A stretch of DNA of 64,000 nt from Spirochaeta cellobiosiphila DSM 17781 (GTDB lineage: Bacteria; Spirochaetota; Spirochaetia; DSM-17781). Under the pieces are notes generated by a model that saw nothing but the letters and a program-made list of their open reading frames with translations, was not told where the DNA came from and did not search any database. The position numbers and the translations under genes are program-made. The stretch spans positions 354,825 to 418,824 of the forward strand of contig NZ_KE384554.1 in NCBI RefSeq assembly GCF_000426705.1, given 5' to 3'. Positions 57,470 to 64,000 of the stretch are shown here, piece by piece (positions within the stretch are counted from its first letter, which is position 1; the number at the start of each line of letters is the position of its first letter).

Positions 57470-58372
57470 TTGATCTATCAAATTAAGCATGTGTAGAGGC
57501 AGGGAAGCCTCAAAGCTATGAACCTGGCCATCTATGGGTAGGCGTATCTCAAGATGAAAAGCATGTAAACAAAGACTGGCGTCCTTGTATATTTTATCCT
57601 TCCGGGCATAAAGAGGATCCCCTAATATAGGACAACCTAATTCCTTCATATGTACTCGTAACTGATGAGTACGTCCTGTAACGGGTGATAACTCTACAAG
57701 GGAATAATCCGACCATTCTTCTAAGACCTTCCATTTAGTTAAAGAATGCTTTCCCTTCGCGTCGTGCATTTCAAATATCTTACGGTTTACTTCGTCCCGC
57801 TTAATATACCCTTCGACCTGTCCTTCCTTTTGAGGCAAAAGACCTTTAATAATAGCTAGGTACTGTTTGTGGGTTTCCCTATTGCGGAATTGTTCTGCAA
57901 AATATTCTAGTGAGTCCTGTGATTTGGCCGTTATAATTACCCCAGAGGTATCCTTATCCAAACGATGAACAATCCCGGGTCTCAGATTGGCCTCTTCAAA
58001 GTTGTCCTCATGATTCTTCAAATGATAAAGCAATCCGTGAACAAGAGTCCCTGTATAATTCCCCTGAGCGGGATGAACAACCATTCCCTGAACCTTATTT
58101 AATACAAGGCAATCCTTGTCTTCATAGAGTATATCTAAAGGAATGGGTTCTGCCTTGATATCCAGGGATGGAGGGTCGGTTAAACACAAACGTATAAAGT
58201 CTTCATCTTTAACTGTTTTTGAAAGCTTGGCTAACTTCCCATTAATATAGACTTCCCTTGTCCGATTCTTAAGTTGGCTTCTTGTGAGATATCCTAAGAT
58301 ATCACTCATATATTTATCGACTCTGATGGGATAGTGATCATCCCATTCTACCTGATGTTCTTCTATTAACAT
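57449..58372 (-). CDS. RluD-family 23S rRNA pseudouridine synthase
   Basis: 307 residues. An S4-type RNA-binding start (DKYMSDILGYLTRSQLKNR) leads to the catalytic domain with HRLDKDTSGVIITAKS, where the Asp is catalytic, and GRTHQLRVHM. Which of RluC or RluD positions it modifies is not visible. ATG start behind AGG. Confidence 0.93.
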   Translation of the reverse strand: MLIEEHQVEWDDHYPIRVDKYMSDILGYLTRSQLKNRTREVYINGKLAKLSKTVKDEDFIRLCLTDPPSLDIKAEPIPLDILYEDKDCLVLNKVQGMVVHPAQGNYTGTLVHGLLYHLKNHEDNFEEANLRPGIVHRLDKDTSGVIITAKSQDSLEYFAEQFRNRETHKQYLAIIKGLLPQKEGQVEGYIKRDEVNRKIFEMHDAKGKHSLTKWKVLEEWSDYSLVELSPVTGRTHQLRVHMKELGCPILGDPLYARKDKIYKDASLCLHAFHLEIRLPIDGQVHSFEASLPLHMLNLIDQLRTMGG

Positions 58373-58374
58373 AA

Positions 58375-58734
58375 TTATCTGGACCTGTGTTTTTTTATTT
58401 TAAAGACGATCATATCAGCTATAGCGATTACAGCAGCAACTGAAACCCCTATATAAATTTTTGAGTAAGCTTCTTTCTCCGAGGATGACAAGCTCTGGTT
58501 CGCTACCCAGGGAACATAGGGGGCCCCATAGGCATCAGCATAGCTATTGTATCCCAGATTAATGAATAATAAGGCAAAAGGTATGGCCCCTAAGAAAATA
58601 GATTCAAAACGACGCATATCTAAAGCCCACCTGGGAAAATCATCCCGATCCCAGGTAACAGTATCCTCATCAGCAGCCATAAGGGGATTGAGTAATAACA
58701 GACCTGTTATGACCAGCGTTATAAGGCGTTTCAA
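58375..58734 (-). CDS. Small predicted membrane protein with signal peptide
   Basis: 119 residues. N-terminal signal (MKRLITLVITGLLLLNPLMA), one hydrophobic segment near 47-61 and a second near 95-111, and a basic end. TTG start overlapping the yggS stop (TTGA) with AGGG upstream, so it is translationally coupled. It lies between rluD (2-base gap) and yggS. Family not recognised. Confidence 0.6.
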   Translation of the reverse strand: MKRLITLVITGLLLLNPLMAADEDTVTWDRDDFPRWALDMRRFESIFLGAIPFALLFINLGYNSYADAYGAPYVPWVANQSLSSSEKEAYSKIYIGVSVAAVIAIADMIVFKIKKHRSR

Positions 58735-59420
58735 GCATATACCCTATGACCAAAGATTGCCGTTCCCACTCTCACTAAGGTCGAGCCTTCCTGTATAGCC
58801 CATTGGTAATCTCCGGACATTCCCATAGACAGAGTGTCCCAATCATATCCTTTAGCTATTCCCTTTTGATACATATCATATAGGGCAGCAAAGCTTCTTC
58901 TAATCGGAACTTCTTCCCCTACAAAAGGAGCCAGGGTCATTAAGCCTTTTAAATGAAGGGAGGACAGACCATTAACGTGCTCCACTAATTTCCACAGATT
59001 ATCTTCACCTTCCAGTCCGTTCTTACTGGCTTCACCTGAAGTATTCATTTCAATAAGGACATTCAATTGCAGTCCTAGGTCAGTTGCCTTCTTATCGAGG
59101 AGAGTAGCTGTTTTTATCTTATCCAGGCTTTGAATGGCTGAAAACAAACCAGGAACTTTAGAGGCTTTTTTAGATTGTAAATGACCAATCATATGTAGTT
59201 CTAAGTCCCCGGGTGGATTAGTAAATTTATCCAATGCTTCCTGGACTCTATTCTCACCAAAGAGTCTTTGACCTTCTTCATAAGCAGCCATAGCCGCTTC
59301 TAAGGGATGATTCTTACTCACAGCCATAAGGCGGACTTCATCAGAAGATCGTCCTGCTTTATGACATGCTTCTTTTAGTCCATTGCGGACAATATTCAAG
59401 TTGACTTTAACCTGTTCCAT
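58731..59420 (-). CDS. yggS: PLP homeostasis protein (YggS/PLPBP family)
   Basis: 229 residues, a single TIM barrel with the PLP lysine in LMAVSKNHPLEA. FGENRVQEALDKF and MIGHLQSKKASKV are typical, with GMSGDYQWAIQEGSTLVRVG at the end. Balances PLP supply in cells. The gene is divergent from pdxS across 105 bases. Confidence 0.94.
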   Translation of the reverse strand: MEQVKVNLNIVRNGLKEACHKAGRSSDEVRLMAVSKNHPLEAAMAAYEEGQRLFGENRVQEALDKFTNPPGDLELHMIGHLQSKKASKVPGLFSAIQSLDKIKTATLLDKKATDLGLQLNVLIEMNTSGEASKNGLEGEDNLWKLVEHVNGLSSLHLKGLMTLAPFVGEEVPIRRSFAALYDMYQKGIAKGYDWDTLSMGMSGDYQWAIQEGSTLVRVGTAIFGHRVYA

Positions 59421-59525
59421 TTCTTAATTTTAACATATGGTCACCCCCCAGGGAAGAGTGATAAGAGTCGAATCTTGACTTAATCAATCCGACTAATGTA
59501 TTGTGACCGAACAGGAGTCTTAAGT

Positions 59526-60431
59526 ATGAGTGAAAAACAATTTACTGATCGCCAAAAAGCGACATGGAGAAATAAGGTCGGATTAGCAGAAATGCTAAAA
59601 GGTGGAGTTATCATGGATGTTGTAACTCCCGAACATGCAAAGATTGCAGAGGAAGCAGGAGCTTGTGCAGTAATGGCATTAGAACGTGTTCCAGCAGACA
59701 TCAGAGCCGATGGCGGTGTTGCCAGAATGTCCGATCCTAAATTAATTAAGGAAATCCAGGAAGCAGTATCTATTCCTGTCATGGCTAAGTGCCGAATTGG
59801 TCACTTTGCTGAAGCACAGATATTGGAAGCTTTAGGTGTCGATTTTGTGGATGAAAGTGAAGTTTTAACTCCCGCAGATGATCAATTCCACGTATATAAA
59901 GATGATTTCAAAGTCCCCTTTGTCTGTGGTGCTAAGAACCTGGGAGAAGCCCTTCGACGTATTGGTGAAGGAGCTGCCATGATCAGAACCAAGGGGGAAC
60001 CTGGTACTGGTGATGTTATTGAAGCCGTAAGACATATGCGAACTATGGTAGATGAAATCAAGAGATTAACGACTTTACCTAAGCAACAATTGATGTCAGC
60101 AGCCAAGGATCTTCAGGCTCCTTATGACCTTGTCTGTGAAGTAGCAGAGACAGGGAAGCTACCTGTTCCTAACTTCTCAGCTGGTGGTATTGCCACTCCT
60201 GCTGATGCAGCGTTAATGATGCAATTAGGTGCAGAAGCCGTTTTCGTTGGTTCTGGTATATTCAAATCAGATAACCCAGCTCGAAGAGCAAAGGCAATTG
60301 TTGAAGCTGTTACCTATTACAATGATCCCAAAAAACTTGCTGAGATCTCTGAAGATCTTGGTGGACCTATGACTGGTATTAATTGTGATGATTTAAGTGA
60401 CAAAGAAAGAATGGCCGAAAGAGGTTGGTAA
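59526..60431 (+). CDS. pdxS: Pyridoxal 5'-phosphate synthase lyase subunit PdxS
   Basis: 301 residues from the ATG at 59526, the family start. Makes PLP from ribose-5-phosphate, glyceraldehyde-3-phosphate and ammonia from PdxT. Catalytic Lys in [11 protein letters not shown] and in [28 protein letters not shown] is diagnostic. Ribosome site AGGAG. Confidence 0.98.
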   Translation: MSEKQFTDRQKATWRNKVGLAEMLKGGVIMDVVTPEHAKIAEEAGACAVMALERVPADIRADGGVARMSDPKLIKEIQEAVSIPVMAKCRIGHFAEAQILEALGVDFVDESEVLTPADDQFHVYKDDFKVPFVCGAKNLGEALRRIGEGAAMIRTKGEPGTGDVIEAVRHMRTMVDEIKRLTTLPKQQLMSAAKDLQAPYDLVCEVAETGKLPVPNFSAGGIATPADAALMMQLGAEAVFVGSGIFKSDNPARRAKAIVEAVTYYNDPKKLAEISEDLGGPMTGINCDDLSDKERMAERGW

Positions 60432-60432
60432 T

Positions 60433-61011
60433 ATGATCATTGGAGTATTATCACTCCAAGGGGGATATGCCAAACATGCTGAATCCATGATTGCCCTGGG
60501 AGCGGATACTAGATATGTCCGCTCAAGGGAGGAATTAGAACAAGTAGACGGTTTGATACTACCCGGAGGAGAAAGCACTACCATTGGTAAACTACTAGAT
60601 CGTTTTGAGATGCTTACTCCTTTAAAGGATAAGTTAGCTAATGGGTTTCCCGTGTATGGAACCTGTGCAGGTATGATCTTATTAGCGAAAGATATCAAAG
60701 GTTATAGTCAATTCAAACTTGATGCGCTTGACATCAGTGTAGAACGAAATGCCTATGGAAGACAGATCGAAAGTTTCGAAGCAGAGATCCCTTCTTCTTT
60801 TACAGATACTCCTGTGAGAGGTGTCTTTATTAGAGCACCTCGAATAACTAATATTGGAAAAGAAGTGGAAGTACTAGCTAGTTTTGAAGACGTTCCTGTT
60901 CTCGTACGAGAAGGCAATGTATTAGCTGGTAGTTTTCATCCAGAACTAACTGATGATAAGAGAATCCATCAATATTTTTTGGAGATGGTTAAGAATAGGG
61001 CTGATGTTTAA
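60433..61011 (+). CDS. pdxT: Pyridoxal 5'-phosphate synthase glutaminase subunit PdxT
   Basis: 192 residues. Catalytic Cys in YGTCAGMIL and His-Glu in SFHPELT. GGESTTIGKL shows the family. Starts one base after the pdxS stop and works as partner of PdxS. The stop is inside the terminator hairpin. Confidence 0.97.
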   Translation: MIIGVLSLQGGYAKHAESMIALGADTRYVRSREELEQVDGLILPGGESTTIGKLLDRFEMLTPLKDKLANGFPVYGTCAGMILLAKDIKGYSQFKLDALDISVERNAYGRQIESFEAEIPSSFTDTPVRGVFIRAPRITNIGKEVEVLASFEDVPVLVREGNVLAGSFHPELTDDKRIHQYFLEMVKNRADV

Positions 61012-61026
61012 ACATCAGCTTTTTTT
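61000..61026 (+). terminator. pdxST terminator
   Basis: GCTGATGTTT (61000-61009) with AAACATCAGC (61010-61019) and a seven-base T run. The pdxT stop codon TAA lies within the stem. Confidence 0.9.
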
Positions 61027-61120
61027 ATTAATGGAAAATATGTTGATTCTTCCTTGTAGATTAGATTTCTTATTCTCATGCCCGGACCTCTAGCCAATTC
61101 TCCGCCCCTACCCTATTGCT

Positions 61121-61736
61121 TTCATATATTATGAGAATCAATATGAAAAACCTAAGATTAATGACGTTCCTGAACTGGATGAGTATGAATCCTTCTCTAA
61201 CAGGGTAATAGAAAATGGTTCCAGATATGGTGTAATAATCAGTAAAGACAAGATATTTTACAACAATCTAAATCTTTGATTAGTATTGGATCAAGAAGAC
61301 CTGTACTTTGATTCCACAGGATATCTCAGTTATGACATTGGCGATAATACTGTACATTTTATTTTTGGTGGTGGCTATGTAACCGATGACATTCTATTCA
61401 CAAAGAAATCTACAGAGTTCGGCCGTAAGGATATTTTGGAAGAAATATGGGACACTGATAATAAGGAAGTAAATAGTGAGTATAGCTATGAAACCTTTAC
61501 AAAACCCACAAAAATAACGAATCTCAGTAGACTTTTATCTACCTTTAGATAACCTAGTACTGTTAAATGGCTTTTTTGATTTCGATCATCCTGAGTTGTA
61601 CATGGACAATGCCAGAATAATAAAGAAGGTATTGGTTGAAGATAATGTTCACTTTGAACAAATTGACTTTCCCAAAGAAGTAGATAACATCAAGTTAACC
61701 GTATTAGAAGTTTTTAGGGTACTTAGCATCGGTTGA
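61121..61736 (+). pseudogene. Broken hypothetical gene (one in-frame stop and one frameshift)
   Basis: Three pieces of one protein are visible. The first piece (61121-61276, ending YNNLNL) is open up to an in-frame TGA at 61277. The same frame continues (DQEDLYFDSTGYLSYDIGDN and so on) to a TAA at 61550. The third piece (VDFYLPLDNLVLLNGFFDF) runs in the next frame and ends at TGA 61736. No start codon or ribosome site was found. The intact protein would be about 200 residues, acidic, with no known motif. Read as a decayed gene. Confidence 0.7.
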
Positions 61737-61771
61737 TATCTTATTTGGTCTTTCCTTCAGAGATGATATGC

Positions 61772-62095
61772 TTATTCCAATTCCTCAGGTTTTGATAGTT
61801 CCTTAAGAAATAAAAATACTGGTAAGCCAAAGGAGACACCTACAGTAAATGTTCCCAAAATAGATATCCAGGAAAATTTAATCTTTCTTTTTTTATTTTC
61901 ATTCCCTATGAATATGACTAGAACAATGGCCGATATGATTACATCAACAGCAAAGAAACGACTTCCGTTAGTCTGAAAGATTTGAGATATTAATAATTCC
62001 AAATTAAATCCATTTTTAATAAAAAAGGAAACAAGAAAGAAATAGGGAACGACTAATCCGATGATTGCTAATGTAAAATAAATTCTTTTTTTCAT
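61772..62095 (-). CDS. DUF2834-family small membrane protein
   Basis: 107 residues, three hydrophobic segments (about 8-26, 48-62 and 75-95) and a charged end. It starts at an ATG with GGAGG. The pattern FAVDVIISAIVLVIFIG matches DUF2834 membrane proteins. Function unknown. In the accessory tail of the window. Confidence 0.7.
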   Translation of the reverse strand: MKKRIYFTLAIIGLVVPYFFLVSFFIKNGFNLELLISQIFQTNGSRFFAVDVIISAIVLVIFIGNENKKRKIKFSWISILGTFTVGVSFGLPVFLFLKELSKPEELE

Positions 62096-62334
62096 TTTTC
62101 CTCCGATGGATGGTCCAATTTCGTGATTCAGCTTAGTACAAACATACTACTCAATAATGGGCTTTCCCATTTATAATATGTTGGTTTCCCCCTTTTGCAA
62201 CTGATATTGAATCTTCATTGACTTTCATTATTTTTAGAAATAAATCGGACAAGCTAATAGAATATAACATTCTAGGTGTACCTGAAAGAAGTACCTGTTT
62301 ATACTTCCTTCAGGCTTACAATTATATTTCCTTT
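62096..62334. other. Non-coding gap with two inverted repeats
   Basis: No open frame with a ribosome site. It has TAGAAT-ATAAC-ATTCTA (62258-62274) and a longer hairpin, CCTGAAAGAAGTA (62281-62293) with TACTTCCTTCAGG (62302-62314), twelve pairs and one mismatch. The hairpin lies 20 bases behind the kinase stop but lacks a T run on the minus strand. Confidence 0.55.
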
Positions 62335-63321
62335 TTAAAATCCTATAAAATATGAATTCTTCCTATCAGTTAATTTTCTAATAAGATCATTCATCCAATC
62401 AGAATTATCCTCACAGACAGCTAGGTCAATAGATCTTTGTAGCTTTTTATAAGATATAAAATGATGCAATCTATAGAAATTGGGCATCTGTAGGAGTTCT
62501 TCCCTAGAGATATTATTTACGTTTCTATAGCCTTTAATAAACGATAGAAATCTTTCATCCTTTTCCTGGAGCTTTTTTCCATCATCAAATAAATCTCTTA
62601 ATGCATAAGCAATATCTGCGACATACCATGAATAAAGGGAATCATCAAAGTCGATCGTATATAGTCCTTTTTCGTTCCAGATCACATTATCTAACTCGAA
62701 ATCGTAATGGATAAGACCATAATTTTCCTTGTTCTTTCTTAAAGTCTTTAGCCAATTACTAAGATATTCATATTCCTTTAATTCTGCATAATCCATTGAT
62801 TGAGATTCATTTAAATATTCTTCAATTATATCCATATGCGAACTTCTATGGACTGCAATCTCTTTAGGCATTTCTTTGAATGCGTTGTGAAGCTTTCCGA
62901 GGGATTCCCCCCAAATAAGAAAGTCATTACTATCCATACTATCAATATCTTTATGCTCTCCGCATAGACGCTCAAATACACAGGTATGAAAAGTACCATA
63001 TTGAGTTTTCATGCTTTCAACATATTTATCATTGATGGAAAGAATAGGTCTTGAGATATGGATCTTTTTAGATTTTAAATACTGTAACAACGCAATCTCT
63101 GATTCAATGCTTTCTAATGAACGTTCTGAATCACTATTGAATCTGAGAACAAAGTGTTGTTCTTCCTTTTTAATATAGCATACAAAATTAGCGCTAGCAC
63201 GCCACATTTTAATCCAGTTTTCTTCATGTTTCCAATACTTTGCCAACTCTGCTGCCAATTCACAATCCCAATCTGAATTTACAGTAGAAAATACATCTCT
63301 CATTAGAGATAATTTCATCAT
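62335..63321 (-). CDS. Aminoglycoside phosphotransferase-like (APH/choline kinase) kinase
   Basis: 328 residues. The catalytic loop is LIHYDFELDNVIW (HxDxxxxN) and the metal-binding Asp in YTIDFDDSLYSWY, both typical of APH/CotS kinases. N-terminal lobe has SANFVCYIKKEEQHFVLRFN. It may phosphorylate a small alcohol or an antibiotic. Ribosome site AGGAGCGACTT. Substrate not known. Confidence 0.85.
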   Translation of the reverse strand: MMKLSLMRDVFSTVNSDWDCELAAELAKYWKHEENWIKMWRASANFVCYIKKEEQHFVLRFNSDSERSLESIESEIALLQYLKSKKIHISRPILSINDKYVESMKTQYGTFHTCVFERLCGEHKDIDSMDSNDFLIWGESLGKLHNAFKEMPKEIAVHRSSHMDIIEEYLNESQSMDYAELKEYEYLSNWLKTLRKNKENYGLIHYDFELDNVIWNEKGLYTIDFDDSLYSWYVADIAYALRDLFDDGKKLQEKDERFLSFIKGYRNVNNISREELLQMPNFYRLHHFISYKKLQRSIDLAVCEDNSDWMNDLIRKLTDRKNSYFIGF

Positions 63322-63586
63322 AAGTCGCTCCTATAATTTTGCGATGTTTTAGAGTTCTCTTGATTAAAGGAAAGACTTATAATATTTATTATACTATTCG
63401 TCTTTCCACCGTTTAACTATTCTTATGTAATTATTAGTAGTACTATTCATATATTTTCTGCCTCCTTATATTTTCCCAGCCAGGAATAGCCAGAAACCGA
63501 TTTGAATTTAATTTAGACCTGAGTATAACATGTCATGTTTTTGAGATATAAGAAGAATCGTAACAACCTAATAGTTTCTTTATCAT
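63322..63586. other. Non-coding gap, nothing recognised
   Basis: 265 bases, AT-rich, with a repeated ACTATTC word (three copies near 63396, 63418 and 63443) but no open frame, RNA gene or known site that I can support. Confidence 0.5.
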
Positions 63587-64000
63587 TCATGAACAAATAA
63601 TTTCATAGTCAATATATGATCCACTGAAACTCGTATCAGTATTATTTTCCCTTACACGAATCTTATTAAATCCGACACTTTCGTAATTCTTTTGAGCAGC
63701 TATTAGATCCCTATTTGTTGTGACCCTAATCTTCTTCACAGTATTTTCAAAGATTCTTGAAATAGCATTTTGAAGTTGTTGCTTTCCATATTTTAAGCCT
63801 TTGTATTCTGAAATAATACAGTTATGACCTAACTCCACATACTCTGGAATATTTCTTGGATCCCAACAAACAAAACCTATAGCCTTATCTTCTAAACAAG
63901 TGATAATACAACAGCTATCAGCTATTGTTAGGTTGTCATAAAAGAAGTCATCACATTCTTGCCAATTAGACAGAAAATGTTCCTTGTATCTAATATCAAA
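63587..64000 (-). CDS. GNAT acetyltransferase, C-terminal part, 5' end beyond the window
   Basis: The frame is open from 64000 to the stop at 63587, 137 residues. The pattern KAIGFVCWDPRN and GLKYGKQQLQNAIS, where acetyl-CoA binds, and TNRDLIAAQKNYESVGFNKI are typical of GNAT proteins. The gene starts outside the window. Substrate unknown. Confidence 0.82.
   Translation of the reverse strand, partial: FDIRYKEHFLSNWQECDDFFYDNLTIADSCCIITCLEDKAIGFVCWDPRNIPEYVELGHNCIISEYKGLKYGKQQLQNAISRIFENTVKKIRVTTNRDLIAAQKNYESVGFNKIRVRENNTDTSFSGSYIDYEIICS

Noticed and set aside
61286-61552. An 88-residue gene as an independent CDS
   Set aside because: The same frame continues upstream of the TGA at 61277 and the protein goes on in another frame downstream, so it is the middle of a broken gene.
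62281-62314. Intrinsic terminator of the APH-like gene
   Set aside because: The hairpin is good but no T run follows on the minus strand, so it is only recorded as a hairpin.

Overview
The window is an AT-rich bacterial chromosome segment, almost fully coding, with many short overlaps between neighbouring genes. No rRNA, tRNA, CRISPR array, transposase or phage gene was found. The gene set suggests a free-living, probably anaerobic or facultative member of the Spirochaetota. The signs are a threonyl-tRNA synthetase without a TGS domain, a long bacterial glucose-6-phosphate isomerase, a FapA-like DUF342 protein, a SpoIIE/STAS signalling pair and several lineage-style orphans. This assignment is an inference from content; nothing in the window proves it, and the Thr T-box leader at 2147-2437 is a feature better known from Firmicutes.

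Layout. Positions 1-3341 (minus strand) hold a carboxypeptidase Taq start, thrS behind a T-box, and a flavin-binding split-barrel protein. An AT-rich divergent spacer with a four-copy 22-bp repeat leads to an RlmD-like methyltransferase. Positions 4896-13836 are a minus-strand run: Rrf2 regulator, sufCBDSU, sufT, then a STAS protein and a membrane GAF-PAS-SpoIIE-HATPase protein. Divergent from it are a DtxR-type regulator and pyrK-pyrD (14014-16111). Then come an SLC12-like transporter, a YehS protein, secF-secD-yajC, groL, an orphan 534-residue protein and birA.

From 26850 the plus strand carries zwf (apparently leaderless) with its OpcA-like partner, followed by a tight eight-gene operon (29395-37765): a tandem-barrel U32 protein, a class III aminotransferase, a periplasmic binding protein, UbiD, UbiA and UbiX homologues, and the ATPase and permease of an ABC importer. 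This is the most interesting system in the window. It looks like a prenyl-quinone or related aromatic pathway tied to uptake of a precursor, and no dedicated upstream mqn/men/ubi genes are nearby. Next come mnmA and fapA (minus) and an arginine operon argR-argC-argB-argD-argG with a candidate ARG box.

Positions 45179-49819 hold small enzymes (two HAD phosphatases, a thioredoxin-like protein, pgi, a CYTH protein, a eukaryote-type HisA). cysD-cysQ-cysNC (sulfate activation and PAP removal) are on the minus strand, then murI-rsgA with a 59-residue membrane protein, a lipoprotein and an orphan. A pentapeptide-repeat protein, an MBL-fold protein with a broken metal site, rluD, a small membrane protein and yggS follow. 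yggS is divergent from pdxS-pdxT, so PLP homeostasis and PLP synthesis sit back to back. The last 3 kb (61012-64000) is different: a broken gene, a DUF2834 membrane protein, an APH-like kinase and an incomplete GNAT acetyltransferase, with long gaps, as expected of accessory DNA.
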